DNA of 64,000 nucleotides from Anaerolineae bacterium (GCA_013178295.1 JABLWW010000001.1:62001-126000), one strand, 5' to 3'; shown: positions 41,845-50,953, numbered from the stretch's first letter. Translations and numbers: made by a program. The notes: generated from the sequence alone by a model not told the origin.

Positions 41845-43578
41845 TCATTTGCTGCGCGAAACGGGGGTTGCGCTGGACATAACGAATCCCATTTCAACCA
41901 GCTCCTTGGTCATGCCAGGCAGCATCATGTAACTGCCTGGTTCGATGCGGTATCCTGACTCCAACATCATGATACGGTAACTTTCTGGTAGGATGGAAGA
42001 CATGTTGCGCAGTTTTATTGCATATTCATTGGTCAGGGGTGATTTTGCGCTGATCCCTTGCCATTGGCGGGGGTTAGGAATGTTTTCGTTAATGATTTTA
42101 TCGGATATAAAGATGTTTTCCACCAGTACTGCCCCATCTGGGTTTCTCATCCTTTTGATGCGCTCGACGATTTCTTCAGGGTCATCCCCAGTAAATTCTC
42201 CATCTGTCATGTGGCAGACCAGTGGTGCAGGACAGTCTGCCATGTTGGGTAATTCGTGTTGTAGCAGCTTTTCAACGTGGAGAAAGGCTTTTGCCGTATC
42301 TGTGCTGCGCATGGTGACCAGCTCTGGGATGCCCAGACTGGCGACGTAGTCAACGGTCTTGATGCCGTTGAGCAAGTCGTAAACGTGATCGCTATAGGCA
42401 TATATTGCCAGACGGTAACGGGGCGCCACTCTTACACCTTTTGTTGAACGGAAAACCATCTGTTGAATGGCAGCATAAAGTGCTTCGGTAACCACGTCAA
42501 TGCGCCGGCGGTTTCCCATCATATGAGTCATGGAAGAACTCACGTCCAGGATATAAATGATGAGAGCGGGTGTTTTGCTGGTGGCGAGCACCTCATATTT
42601 GTCCTCGGTGGTGGATAATGCCGGTTGGACATAGGGGGCCTGCCGCTGTTGTGCCTGTAAGGCAATTTCGGCAGGTGTATCCGTGTGTTTTATATAGACG
42701 AGGGTGCCTTTTTCCGTAATCACTGTGTCGGGGCGTTTTTGTGCACTGGGCATGCTGCCGCTCAGACTTTCGATCTCGCCAATCATCTGGTCAATATCCT
42801 GGTAGCGGTCTGAGGGCTTCTTTTGTAGGGCTTTGCAGATCACGCGTTCCACCTCTGATGGCAGATCAGGTGCAAACTGCCGTGGCGGGGGGAGCGGCTC
42901 TGAGATGTGTTTGAGCATTACTGCCATGGGAGTATCGGCGCGGAAAGGCTTTTGACCGGTTACTAGCTCATAGAAGACGACTCCCAGGGCATAGATGTCG
43001 GCGCGGTGATCCACCGTTTCTCCCATTCCCTGTTCTGGTGCCATATAATCGGGGGTGCCCATGCCAACCCCGGTGCTGGTCAGATGACTGGCAAGTTCGC
43101 CTGCCACGATTTTGGCGATGCCAAAATCGGTTAATATCGGTGAGTCGGTCTCCGAAAAGAGAATGTTGGCTGGTTTGATATCACGATGAACAATATTGCG
43201 CCGATGGGCATAGGAGAGGGCGCGTGCAATGGGCAGGATGACATCGACCGCTTCTTGATAGGAAAGACGCCGTCGGCTTCTTTCCTTCAGTGAACCCCCG
43301 CTGAGGTATTCCATGACCAGGTAGGGCTTGCCACCGCTTTCGCCGTAATCGAAAATTTTGACGATATTAGGATGGTTTAATTGAGCGAGCGCCTTTGCCT
43401 CGCGCTCAAAGCGCTTGATGAAATCGCTGCTGGTCAGACTTTCTGGACGAAGCACCTTGACGGCAACATACCGTTCGAGACGCTGGTCGTATCCCTTATA
43501 TACCGCAGCCATCCCGCCCATCCCCAGCATACCGACCAGTTGGAAAGGACCAAGATTCTGACCTATAAGTTCACTCAT
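41845..43578 (-). CDS. Ser/Thr protein kinase fused to von Willebrand A domain
   Basis: A 577-residue cytoplasmic protein. Residues about 10-275 are a canonical PknB-type kinase: Gly loop GMLGMGGMAAVYKG, Lys41, HRDIKPAN (Asp133), DFG at 151, GTPDYMAPEQ activation segment. After a linker, a vWA domain runs from about 338 to 577, with MIDAS residues in LDVSSSM, a Thr in RSTDT and Asp in MTDGEF. No membrane helix or PASTA repeats are present. Kinase, vWA and PP2C are separate genes in E. coli YegI/YegL/YegK and in TerY-associated loci; here kinase and vWA share one chain. The gene follows the PP2C gene by 5 nt. Confidence 0.92.
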   Translation of the reverse strand: MSELIGQNLGPFQLVGMLGMGGMAAVYKGYDQRLERYVAVKVLRPESLTSSDFIKRFEREAKALAQLNHPNIVKIFDYGESGGKPYLVMEYLSGGSLKERSRRRLSYQEAVDVILPIARALSYAHRRNIVHRDIKPANILFSETDSPILTDFGIAKIVAGELASHLTSTGVGMGTPDYMAPEQGMGETVDHRADIYALGVVFYELVTGQKPFRADTPMAVMLKHISEPLPPPRQFAPDLPSEVERVICKALQKKPSDRYQDIDQMIGEIESLSGSMPSAQKRPDTVITEKGTLVYIKHTDTPAEIALQAQQRQAPYVQPALSTTEDKYEVLATSKTPALIIYILDVSSSMTHMMGNRRRIDVVTEALYAAIQQMVFRSTKGVRVAPRYRLAIYAYSDHVYDLLNGIKTVDYVASLGIPELVTMRSTDTAKAFLHVEKLLQHELPNMADCPAPLVCHMTDGEFTGDDPEEIVERIKRMRNPDGAVLVENIFISDKIINENIPNPRQWQGISAKSPLTNEYAIKLRNMSSILPESYRIMMLESGYRIEPGSYMMLPGMTKELVEMGFVMSSATPVSRSK

Positions 43579-43583
43579 GGCGC

Positions 43584-44564
43584 TTAACTCTTCTTCTCTT
43601 CCACGTCGTCTGGATTTTTCGCGGGCGGTTGAGGGATGAACGTCCCCAGCACTGTTTTCGCAGTTTCGATATCGGCTGGGCTGGTGTTAAGAAACACGGT
43701 GGGGCTTTCCAGTGAAACCGGGTTGCTACTGGCAAGGACATTCTCGGGTGTTTTCCCCAGCCATATCTCAAGATAAGAAATGTCGTCGCTCTGGGGGGTG
43801 TGTGCCGACTGGATCATTAGCTCCTGGATGTGATTGTTGGAAAGAACAACCTGAATGTTATCCAGTGATGAAAACCCGTCTGAGTATATCTGCCAGCGTG
43901 AGATGATGGGTGTGTTATCCTCGTTGAACAGCGGAGAAAAATATACATAGGGCTTACCGTTGATGATGCCATGTTTGCTTGACCACCGCTGGGTGGTAAG
44001 GAATTCTCCGCCAAGCTGCTGGCTGATTTCTTGGTTCTGTCGCCAAATGCGCAGCCGTGAGTCACCCATCCAGGCGGTTAGGAAACGCCCTCTAGGCAAA
44101 TTCTTTGACGGCAGGTCAATGCGGCCGCCTATGAAGGTAGATTCGCTGCCTTTGTCTCGTTTTTCTTCCAGCACCTCGCGCAGCAAAGGCGGAATACTGG
44201 CAGGGAGGGCGTAATTCTTCACGGCTTCGTTTGCTTCCAAAGACAATCTGCGCAGGTGCTGTTCGAGATCATCCTGTATCTGGGCTTTGTCTTGTGTTGG
44301 CGGCAGTGAACTCAACCATTGTATTAGCGCGTTTCCCAACATTCTAGCTGCCAGGTCGCCAAAAAAAGACTGGCTGACACCGTCACATAATACGAAGAGG
44401 AAAGATGTTTCACACACCTGAAAACCCAGATAATCTTGTGCCGGATCATTATATGTGCGTGAATCTGCCGAGCGTGCATAGGCGTAACGGTAAGAAAAGA
44501 GACCAGTTATGCCAACAGTCGGAAGAAAATCGTCATTTTGTGGAAGAAAAAATGGGCTGTCCAT
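43584..44564 (-). CDS. PP2C-family Ser/Thr phosphatase
   Basis: A 326-residue divergent PP2C/SpoIIE-fold phosphatase. Metal-binding Asp motifs appear as LCDGVSQSFFGDLAARML (about 60), TAWMGDSRLRIW (about 165) and SDDISYLEIWL (about 263). SDGFSSLD supplies the usual SDGL-like turn. The C-terminus is Pro/Glu-rich and unconserved. It should reverse phosphorylation by the two kinase proteins downstream. It is first in the operon, with a consensus promoter about 58 nt upstream. Confidence 0.87.
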   Translation of the reverse strand: MDSPFFLPQNDDFLPTVGITGLFSYRYAYARSADSRTYNDPAQDYLGFQVCETSFLFVLCDGVSQSFFGDLAARMLGNALIQWLSSLPPTQDKAQIQDDLEQHLRRLSLEANEAVKNYALPASIPPLLREVLEEKRDKGSESTFIGGRIDLPSKNLPRGRFLTAWMGDSRLRIWRQNQEISQQLGGEFLTTQRWSSKHGIINGKPYVYFSPLFNEDNTPIISRWQIYSDGFSSLDNIQVVLSNNHIQELMIQSAHTPQSDDISYLEIWLGKTPENVLASSNPVSLESPTVFLNTSPADIETAKTVLGTFIPQPPAKNPDDVEEKKS

Positions 44565-44621
44565 CTTGACAAGAACGTTTTGCGGTTTTTGAGTAGGGCA
44601 ATTGTCCTATGGGCTATTCTC

Positions 44622-44649
44622 ATTATAGCTAGGTATATAAAAATGTCAA
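44622..44649 (-). promoter_or_regulatory. Strong sigma-70-type promoter of the PP2C/kinase operon
   Basis: TTGACA (44644-44649) and TATAAT (44622-44627) on the minus strand are both exact consensus hexamers, 16 nt apart. The predicted leader is about 50 nt. This suggests constitutive, high expression of the signalling operon. Confidence 0.75.
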
Positions 44650-44718
44650 ACCACTTGCCAATTGGGAGGTAATATCGTGGTGTGCTAAATTGCTGGATTT
44701 GGGAAAGTTGTTAATGTG

Positions 44719-45969
44719 TCAGAGAGTTTGTAAAGCTTTTTCCAAACGGGTTATTTCTTCGATTGTATTGTAGTGGACTGCCCCAACACGGATGACACCG
44801 CCTTTCTCTTCGAGACCGAGTCGCTGTGTAATTGCCAGAGCGTAGAAGTTACCGTTCCAGACAAAGATACCCTGTTGTGCCAGTTTCCTTGCAGCTTCTT
44901 CGGGTGTTATACCGTTTTTGGTGAAGCTGAAAGTTGGCACGCGTTGTTCCAATTCCCTGGTATCTGTTACCCCATATATTTTGACTCCGGGGGTGTTCTG
45001 GATGGTTTTGAGCAGGGCGCGGTTGAGTTCAAGATCGTAGGCGCGGATGGCTGCCATGGCAATTTTGAAGGTGAGTTTGCGACCGCTGTACTGCCCGGCG
45101 TATAATTCGTGCTGTTCTTCGCCGTATGTATGCCCCAACCATTGGATATATTCGAGCGCGCCAAGTAATCCGGCAATGTTTTCAAACAGCCCGGTGCCGG
45201 TTTCAAATTTTTCCGGCGGATTAGCTGGTGCGGGGCGGACTTTGTAAGCGGTCAGGCGTTCCAAAAGATCATAACGTCCGTAAAGTATTCCCAAGTGGGG
45301 TCCGTAGAATTTGTATGCGGAGCATACCAGGAAATCCACACCAAGTTTTTGGACATCCACAGGCGCGTGGGGAACGTATTGCACTGCATCTACATATACC
45401 AGAGCGCCCGCTTCATGAGCCATCTGGGTGATCTTTGCCACCGGGTTCACGGTGCCCAACAGATTGGAGGCATAGCCAAAAGCGACCAAACGCGGTTTTT
45501 CTTCAAGGGCAGCCTGCAGGTCTTCCAGATTTAAGGTGCCGTTTTCGGGATGAAAACCAACCCAGCGCACGCGCAGATTGTAGTCTTCAGCCAGCATTAG
45601 CCAGGGAGATATGTTGCCGTCATGATCCATGTGGGTTACAACGATGGTATCGCCAGGTTTGAATATGCGCCCCAACGAGCGGCTGATGTGAAAGGTGAGG
45701 GTAGTCATGTTGGGACCGAAAATGATTTCCTCTTTGCGGGCAGCGTTGATAAAATCCGCCATTGCCTGGCGTGTGTCTTCAATCAGTGCATCGGATTTCC
45801 GGCTGGTAATAAACACCCCGCCGTGATTGGCATTGCACTCTTTGTAATAGCTGATCATGCGGTCAATGCAGGAACTGGCCACCTGTGTTCCGCCAGGGTT
45901 GTCCAGAAAGATCTCGGGGCGCTTCAGGGCAGGAAAATGGGTGCGTATGGTGTGCAGATCAAGCGGCAT
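44719..45969 (-). CDS. Class V aminotransferase, cysteine-desulfurase-like (VC1184 type)
   Basis: A 416-residue fold-type I PLP enzyme. FLDNPGGTQVASSCIDRM at the N-terminus, ITSRKSDALIEDTRQAMADF, VTHMDHDGNISPWL (PLP His/Asp region) and the Schiff-base Lys in CSAYKFYGPHLGILYGR (about 219) fit the cysteine-desulfurase-like family that includes VC1184. The usual desulfurase active-site Cys loop is not evident, so another beta-elimination or transamination reaction is possible. No scaffold (SufU/IscU) gene is adjacent. It follows the small conserved gene by 6 nt on the same strand. Confidence 0.88.
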   Translation of the reverse strand: MPLDLHTIRTHFPALKRPEIFLDNPGGTQVASSCIDRMISYYKECNANHGGVFITSRKSDALIEDTRQAMADFINAARKEEIIFGPNMTTLTFHISRSLGRIFKPGDTIVVTHMDHDGNISPWLMLAEDYNLRVRWVGFHPENGTLNLEDLQAALEEKPRLVAFGYASNLLGTVNPVAKITQMAHEAGALVYVDAVQYVPHAPVDVQKLGVDFLVCSAYKFYGPHLGILYGRYDLLERLTAYKVRPAPANPPEKFETGTGLFENIAGLLGALEYIQWLGHTYGEEQHELYAGQYSGRKLTFKIAMAAIRAYDLELNRALLKTIQNTPGVKIYGVTDTRELEQRVPTFSFTKNGITPEEAARKLAQQGIFVWNGNFYALAITQRLGLEEKGGVIRVGAVHYNTIEEITRLEKALQTL

Positions 45970-45975
45970 GAGAGG

Positions 45976-46344
45976 TTAAATCTCCCCGTTGTAATCAGCG
46001 TTGTTATCCTCTCCGCCCTCAATATCTTCAACCTCTTCGGAGGAGGGCTTGAGCCTTACCCATAGGAGCAGCACCTGCCCATCGCTGGTTTCTACTGACC
46101 GCGCTGCCATGATTGGGGCGCGTTCTTCCAGTCCCATGGGGTCGCGGTAGTGCAGGTACATGGCTGCATGTTGATGCCATGTGCGGTGACAGCGCTCCAC
46201 CAGTGCAGGACCGTTGAAGGTGCGCAGGCGTGTCAGCACCACGTCATACAATGCTGGGCTTTCGTTGATGCCCATTGCCCAGCCATCGTTAACAGCCTCA
46301 AAGGTAGGGGGAGGACCTTCGATAATCGTGATCTTGTTGTCCAT
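45976..46344 (-). CDS. Small conserved-looking protein of unknown function
   Basis: About 122 residues: MDNKITIIEGPPPTFEAVND at the start, a middle with ERCHRTWHQHAAMYLHYRDPMG, and an acidic tail. No signal peptide or membrane helix. I do not recognise the family. The ATG at 46344 has GGAG about 9 nt upstream, making it preferable to the alternative at 46377. It is 6 nt from the aminotransferase gene, so the two are probably cotranscribed. Confidence 0.7.
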   Translation of the reverse strand: MDNKITIIEGPPPTFEAVNDGWAMGINESPALYDVVLTRLRTFNGPALVERCHRTWHQHAAMYLHYRDPMGLEERAPIMAARSVETSDGQVLLLWVRLKPSSEEVEDIEGGEDNNADYNGEI

Positions 46345-46391
46345 GGTTTCACTCCAATTGGCAAAATCATACCACAAAAAAGTAGAGGATT

Positions 46392-46413
46392 AATAAAAGA
46401 TTTATCTTTTATT
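46392..46413. promoter_or_regulatory. Perfect AT-rich palindrome upstream of hsp20
   Basis: AATAAAAGAT (46392-46401), 2 nt, ATCTTTTATT (46404-46413): 10-bp arms with a 2-nt centre. The centre is too short for a hairpin loop, so a dimeric-protein operator is more likely. It overlaps the start of the candidate hsp20 -35 box. Confidence 0.45.
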
Positions 46414-46440
46414 GTTAAATTTCAGATAAGGCATTGTTAT
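46412..46440 (+). promoter_or_regulatory. Candidate hsp20 promoter
   Basis: TTGTTA (46412-46417) and TGTTAT (46435-46440) are 17 nt apart. The matches to consensus are moderate. Confidence 0.35.
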
Positions 46441-46484
46441 GATGTTACAAAATGTATTATCGGATATTCAAAAAGGAGACTAAA

Positions 46485-46910
46485 ATGACTTTTTATTTTA
46501 CCCCTCGATTTCGTGAAGCATGGCGCAGACGCATGCGTGAGATGATGGAACATGATCTCCCTGAATGGGAACAGGATACCTGTGAGGTGTTTATTCCTCT
46601 GGATGTGGTTGCCGAAAACGATGCTTATGTCATCAGCGCATGGTTGCCTGGTGTAACGGCAGAGGAACTGGATATTCAAGTCATTAACGAAACGGTTACC
46701 CTTCAAGGCGAACTGAAGAAAGACTATGCTGATAATGTGTCTTTTCTGATGCAAGAGCGTCCTTGTGGACGTTTTCAGAGGACTGTCCGGCTTCCCACGT
46801 TGCTCAACCCGGCAAAGGCAGAAGCCCAGCTCAAGGATGGCGTCCTGACGCTACGGGTGCCGAAAGCTGAAGAAGCAAAACCAAAAACAGTGAAGGTAAA
46901 GGCGGGATAA
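46485..46910 (+). CDS. Hsp20/alpha-crystallin small heat-shock protein
   Basis: About 141 residues. The alpha-crystallin domain starts at VFIPLDVVAENDAYVISAWLPGV and includes the conserved ELDIQVINETVTLQGEL and the end FQRTVRLPTLLNP-KAEAQLKDGVLTLRVPKAE (here split). The C-terminal extension is short and Lys-rich, without an obvious IxI motif. It acts as an ATP-independent holdase for unfolding proteins. The ATG at 46485 has AAGGAG upstream. A strong terminator follows, so it is monocistronic. A palindrome lies upstream, but no CIRCE element is visible. Confidence 0.93.
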   Translation: MTFYFTPRFREAWRRRMREMMEHDLPEWEQDTCEVFIPLDVVAENDAYVISAWLPGVTAEELDIQVINETVTLQGELKKDYADNVSFLMQERPCGRFQRTVRLPTLLNPAKAEAQLKDGVLTLRVPKAEEAKPKTVKVKAG

Positions 46911-46931
46911 CAGAGGTTTTAGATGACACAC

Positions 46932-46973
46932 AGAGCGCGGCATGAGTGGGGAAATCCGCGCTCTTTGCTTTTT
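46932..46973 (+). terminator. Rho-independent terminator of hsp20
   Basis: AGAGCGCGG (46932-46940) pairs perfectly with CCGCGCTCT (46956-46964), followed by TTGCTTTTT. An ATG in the loop (46942) opens the birA frame but is not its real start. Confidence 0.85.
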
Positions 46974-47013
46974 GCTCAAAGATATACGTGTCAAATCGAG
47001 TAAAATATTTGGT

Positions 47014-47805
47014 ATGGATGCTGATATGCTCCGAGTGAGGCTGCAACATTTGCCAATTGCTGCCCTGCGTTATTATGATGTGACGGGGTCAACCAACCAG
47101 GACGCTCTGGAATGGATAGAGGATGGCGCAGACGAATATTCACTTGTTGTGGCTGACAGCCAAACGGCCGGGCGGGGACGGATGGGCAGGCGCTGGGAAA
47201 CGCGCCCGGCAGCCGCGCTGGCGTTTAGTCTGATACTCAAACCGCGCGAGGAGGAAAAACCTTACCTTTCTCTGTTTTCTCCACTGTGTGCGGTAGCGGT
47301 AGCGCAGGTTTTGATCAATGTCTATCGGCTAAAGGGGGTGCAGGTCAAGTGGCCCAACGACGTTCTTATTCAACGCCGTAAAGTGTGTGGTATATTGGTG
47401 GAAAGTGCCTGGGAGGGTGATTCCCTGCTGGGGATTGCAGCTGGGGTGGGTATCAACGTTTTGCCTGAGGCGCTACCGCCGGATGAGCAATTGCTCTTCC
47501 CTGCCACCTGTGTTGCAACGCAGTTGGGGAAATCTGTTGATCGTTTTGATCTGCTTGCTGCTGTGCTGAGTGAGATGATGGCGTGGCGTCCTCATCTGGC
47601 GACCGGACAATTGATACAAGCCTGGGATCGCTTGCTTGCGTTTAAGGGTGAGGCGGTACGTTTAGAGCATCAGGAGCATGTTGTTTCAGGCAAGTTGTTG
47701 GGGGTTGTGCAGGATGGCAGTCTGTGTATTCAGACTGAAACAGAAGGCATACAGACATTTTATTTTGGTGATGTTCATTTGCGTCCAGAACCATTTTGTG
47801 ATTAA
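47014..47805 (+). CDS. birA: Biotin-[acetyl-CoA-carboxylase] ligase, monofunctional
   Basis: About 263 residues. The catalytic domain shows YDVTGSTNQDAL, the biotinyl-AMP loop QTAGRGRMGRRW, VKWPNDVLIQRRKVCGILVE and GVGINV. The C-terminal SH3-like domain is present. There is no N-terminal HTH, so it attaches biotin to carrier proteins without being a repressor. The open frame extends to 46942, but that ATG is in the hsp20 terminator loop, so the ATG at 47014 is used. TAAAAT lies 7 nt before it, again close to a leaderless arrangement. Confidence 0.92.
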   Translation: MDADMLRVRLQHLPIAALRYYDVTGSTNQDALEWIEDGADEYSLVVADSQTAGRGRMGRRWETRPAAALAFSLILKPREEEKPYLSLFSPLCAVAVAQVLINVYRLKGVQVKWPNDVLIQRRKVCGILVESAWEGDSLLGIAAGVGINVLPEALPPDEQLLFPATCVATQLGKSVDRFDLLAAVLSEMMAWRPHLATGQLIQAWDRLLAFKGEAVRLEHQEHVVSGKLLGVVQDGSLCIQTETEGIQTFYFGDVHLRPEPFCD

Positions 47806-47834
47806 ATAGATACATATCATTCGGAGGGATTGCT

Positions 47835-48068
47835 GTGTTTGAGGATCTACGAGAATCGGCTGCTTCCGCTCCATTTTTAGAAGAGGAAACGCCGCCACCA
47901 GCAAAGAAGAGAAAAGAGCGCCCGAAACGGTCTTCGAGCAGTCACGAGTTTTTGGGTATGAGCCCCGTTCAACGCTTTGTCATCGCGCTGATGTTGTTGA
48001 TGATGGTATGCGCGCTGGGGGCGTTTTGCCTGATCATATCCGGAAAAATGGTTCCGCCTTTTCTGTAA
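47835..48068 (+). CDS. Small single-pass membrane protein
   Basis: A 77-residue protein starting at GTG with GGAGGG upstream. The N-terminal half is acidic then strongly basic (KKRKERPKRSSSS), and residues about 47-72 form one membrane helix (RFVIALMLLMMVCALGAFCLII). A topology with the N-terminus inside is likely. No known family is recognised. It is 29 nt downstream of birA and ends 11 nt before convergent gyrA. Confidence 0.65.
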   Translation: MFEDLRESAASAPFLEEETPPPAKKRKERPKRSSSSHEFLGMSPVQRFVIALMLLMMVCALGAFCLIISGKMVPPFL

Positions 48069-48079
48069 TTCTTTTCTTG

Positions 48080-50650
48080 TTATCTTTCACTGGTGTAGCC
48101 GTTTTTGTTCGCTGTTTCCGTTTCGCTTGAAGCGAAAATACGCGCCAGTGAAGCTACTTTATCCCCTTCACTGACATCCATCAAATGCATTCCACGGGTT
48201 GATCTACCCAGGGAGGGGACAGTTTTTACCTTAAGCCGCAGCACCATTCCACCACTGGTGATGAGAGTGACTTCATCATTTTCTTGCACAACCCGGCTGG
48301 CGGCAATTTTTCCGGTCGATTGGATGTATTTGGAGTGTAGGGTAACCACGCCCCCCGTTGCCCGCCTTTTGAGTGGGTATTCAGAGAGTGGGGTGCGTTT
48401 GCCATAGCCATTTTCGGTAATTATCATCAGATAACCGCCTGGCTCGACGACCTCCATTGAGGTAATGGTGTCTCCCTTTTGTAATCTAATGCCAGCGACG
48501 CCACCTGCCTGTCTTCCCATTGGGCGCAATTCTTTTTCGGAAATGCGCAGTGCCTGCCCCAGCGCAGTGACAATAATGATCTCGTCCTGTCCGCTGGTGA
48601 GGCGCGCCCACCCCAGCTCGTCTCCTTCCTCTAGATGGGTGATGATGAGACCTGAGGAACGGACGCTGGAGAAATCTGAAAGCCCCATGCGTTTCAGGCG
48701 ACCATGCACTGTTGCCAGCGTGATGTACTTTGCCTGCTGGAAGTCCGGCACGGCAACGGCAGCGGTGATACGCTCATCCGAGTTGAGCGAAAGGATATTT
48801 GCAATTGAAGTGCCGTGGTCGCCGCGGGTGGTTTCTGGTATTTGATACGCTTTTTCTGAGTACACCTTGCCGCGATCAGAGAAAAAGAGGATGGTATCCA
48901 GTGTGCGCGCGGGGATCATCATCAGGATTTCATCCTCTTCACGAATATCCTGTCCGCTTTTGCCGCGCCTTCCCCGCGTGATTGCGCGGATGGAGCTTTC
49001 CGGCACGCGCTTGACATACCCTTTTTCGGTGATATTGATCAGGATGGGTTCGTCGGCAACCAGGTCTTCTACGTCAAACTCTTCTACCGCCTGTCGCAGG
49101 ATGCGTGTGCGCCGCTTATCGCCGTATTTTTCTGCCAGCTCGTTTGTTTCGTTTTTCACCGTTTCCAGAATCTTTTTCGGGTGTGCCAGCAAGTCTTCGA
49201 GATAGGCAATCTGTTGTTTGACTTCACGGTATTCTGCTTCGATTTTTTCGCGTTCCAGTGCTGCCAGACGGCGCAGTTGCAAATCGAGAATCGCTTGTGC
49301 CTGCACTTCTGTCAAATTAAAACGTTTGATTAAACGTTGGCGCGCCTGTTCAGCGTCTGGCGATTGCCGTATGGTTTGGATGACCTCATCCAGATTTGCC
49401 AGCGCAATCAGAAGTCCTTCGAGAATGTGCATGCGGCGGCGGGCTTTTTCTAGATCAAACTCGGAACGGCGTTTAATGATCTGACAACGGTGGTCAATGA
49501 AAATCTGCAAGGCGCGTTTGAGCGAAATGGTCTTGGGCTCGCCGTCTACCAATGCCAACAGGTGCATGCCATAGGTGGTTTGCAGAGGGGTATATTTGTA
49601 TAGCTTATTGAGCACTTGTTTGGGCTGCACACCGCGCCTCAACTCAATGACAATGCTCATACCGTTGCGGTCGGATTCGTCGCGCAAGTCAGCAATCTCC
49701 TCGAGCCGTCCCTCGCGCACCAGTTCAGCGATACGCTCAATAAGCCCCGATTTGTTTACCTGATATGGAATTTCTGAGATGATGATGGCATATCTTCCGC
49801 CGCCTTTTTTCCCTGTCTGGTCTTCGCTTTCTTCTTCGTTGCTTTCTTCGGTTTGCTCAACCTTACGGTTGGATTTTTTCTTGCCGCTCAGTTGCTCAAT
49901 ATGGGCGACACCGCGCACGGTTAATCGCCCGTGCCCGTTGCTGTATGCCTGATATAAATCTTCTTCCAGACCGATTAACACCCCTCGCGTTGGGAAGTCG
50001 GGACCTTTGATGAATTGCATCAAATCCTTGACGGCAATGTCATCAGTATTGTCATAGTTGTCAATCAAGTAGGCGATGGCATCTGCCAGTTCCTTGAGGT
50101 TGTGCGGTGGGATGTTGGTTGCCATGCCCACAGCAATACCAGAGGCGCCGTTGAGCAGCAGGTTGGGCAGACGTGAGGGCAGTACAGTAGGCTCCTGCAG
50201 GGTGGCATCAAAGTTGTCCACAAAATCAACAGTGTTTTTGTCAATATCTACCAGCATTTCTTCTGCCAGAGCGCTCATGCGGGCTTCGGTGTAACGCATG
50301 GCGGCTGGCGCGTCGCCGTCAATGGAGCCAAAGTTGCCCTGACCATCTACCAGCGGGTAGCGCATAGAGAAGTCCTGCGCCATGCGCGCCATTGCATCGT
50401 ATACAGCCATGTCACCGTGGGGATGATACTTCCCTAGCACTTCGCCTACGATACGGGCGGATTTTTTGTACCCTGCGTTGGCGTGGACACCCATGTCGTG
50501 CATGGCGTACAGGATGCGCCGATGCACTGGTTTGAGACCGTCGCGTGCATCTGGCAGGGCGCGGGCAACGATGACGCTCATGGCATAGTCAATATAGGAT
50601 GCGCGCATCTGCTCATCGATGTCAACGGGTTGGATGATGCCTATCTCCAT
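48080..50650 (-). CDS. gyrA: DNA gyrase subunit A
   Basis: An 856-residue type IIA topoisomerase A subunit. The breakage-reunion domain includes [42 protein letters not shown] and catalytic Tyr120 in [10 protein letters not shown]. Met81 occupies the position of E. coli Ser83, while the following Asp is retained. A charged insert rich in Lys/Glu sits at about 254-284. The C-terminal beta-pinwheel has a GyrA-box-like [11 protein letters not shown], supporting gyrase over ParC. No gyrB in the window. A TATAAT lies about 130 nt upstream. Confidence 0.95.
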   Translation of the reverse strand: MEIGIIQPVDIDEQMRASYIDYAMSVIVARALPDARDGLKPVHRRILYAMHDMGVHANAGYKKSARIVGEVLGKYHPHGDMAVYDAMARMAQDFSMRYPLVDGQGNFGSIDGDAPAAMRYTEARMSALAEEMLVDIDKNTVDFVDNFDATLQEPTVLPSRLPNLLLNGASGIAVGMATNIPPHNLKELADAIAYLIDNYDNTDDIAVKDLMQFIKGPDFPTRGVLIGLEEDLYQAYSNGHGRLTVRGVAHIEQLSGKKKSNRKVEQTEESNEEESEDQTGKKGGGRYAIIISEIPYQVNKSGLIERIAELVREGRLEEIADLRDESDRNGMSIVIELRRGVQPKQVLNKLYKYTPLQTTYGMHLLALVDGEPKTISLKRALQIFIDHRCQIIKRRSEFDLEKARRRMHILEGLLIALANLDEVIQTIRQSPDAEQARQRLIKRFNLTEVQAQAILDLQLRRLAALEREKIEAEYREVKQQIAYLEDLLAHPKKILETVKNETNELAEKYGDKRRTRILRQAVEEFDVEDLVADEPILINITEKGYVKRVPESSIRAITRGRRGKSGQDIREEDEILMMIPARTLDTILFFSDRGKVYSEKAYQIPETTRGDHGTSIANILSLNSDERITAAVAVPDFQQAKYITLATVHGRLKRMGLSDFSSVRSSGLIITHLEEGDELGWARLTSGQDEIIIVTALGQALRISEKELRPMGRQAGGVAGIRLQKGDTITSMEVVEPGGYLMIITENGYGKRTPLSEYPLKRRATGGVVTLHSKYIQSTGKIAASRVVQENDEVTLITSGGMVLRLKVKTVPSLGRSTRGMHLMDVSEGDKVASLARIFASSETETANKNGYTSER

Positions 50651-50759
50651 AGCTTTAGTATCCTTATAGACAAAATAAATTCACCACAATAAGCGTAAAA
50701 GCACACAGACGCTTTGCCTCCTCACAGGATTGAAGCGCTGTGATGGGCATGTGGTGAGG

Positions 50760-50775
50760 GCGGTTGGGAAACCGC
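50760..50775 (-). promoter_or_regulatory. Stem-loop at the predicted 5' end of gyrA mRNA
   Basis: GCGGTT-TCCC-AACCGC on the minus strand starts at or next to the predicted transcription start (about 50774). A 5'-terminal hairpin can stabilise mRNA; the role is inferred. Confidence 0.4.
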
Positions 50776-50780
50776 GCCTT

Positions 50781-50811
50781 ATTATACCCTAATCTGAATT
50801 TTCCTTGCCAA
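50781..50811 (-). promoter_or_regulatory. Candidate gyrA promoter
   Basis: TATAAT (50781-50786) on the minus strand, with TTGGCA (50806-50811) 19 nt upstream, would give a leader of about 124 nt. The -35 overlaps that of the divergent tRNA-Val promoter, so the two may compete. Confidence 0.5.
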
Positions 50812-50833
50812 AGCCAGCAGGTTTTGCTATAAT
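50805..50833 (+). promoter_or_regulatory. Promoter of tRNA-Val
   Basis: TTGCCA (50805-50810) and TATAAT (50828-50833) are 17 nt apart, 11 nt before the tRNA. Confidence 0.8.
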
Positions 50834-50844
50834 CAAAACGCTTA

Positions 50845-50918
50845 GGGCGATTAGCTCAGTTGGTTAGAGCGCTACTATCACAAAGTAGAGGTCACCGGTT
50901 CGAGTCCAGTATCGCCCA
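50845..50918 (+). tRNA. tRNA-Val (anticodon CAC)
   Basis: A 74-nt tRNA: acceptor GGGCGAT/ATCGCCC with discriminator A, D arm GCTCAGTTGGTTAGAGC, anticodon stem CTACT/AGTAG around ATCACAA (anticodon CAC), T arm ACCGG-TTCGAGT-CCAGT. The third T-stem pair is C opposite A, where family members normally have T-A. CCA is not encoded. Confidence 0.92.
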
Positions 50919-50927
50919 CAAATTGTC

Positions 50928-50953
50928 CTCCGTCGTCAGCGGGGGAGTTTTTT
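50928..50953 (+). terminator. Terminator of tRNA-Val
   Basis: CTCCG (50928-50932) pairs with CGG...AG (50940-50947, GG bulge), followed by six T (50948-50953). The stop codon of the convergent permease gene lies in the T run. Confidence 0.55.

Noticed and set aside
44565-44718. Possible small gene between the PP2C and aminotransferase genes
   Set aside because: Only the consensus promoter of the PP2C operon is visible; no open frame with an RBS.
46942-47013. Upstream start of birA
   Set aside because: The ATG is in the loop of the hsp20 terminator, and the added residues do not fit the family.
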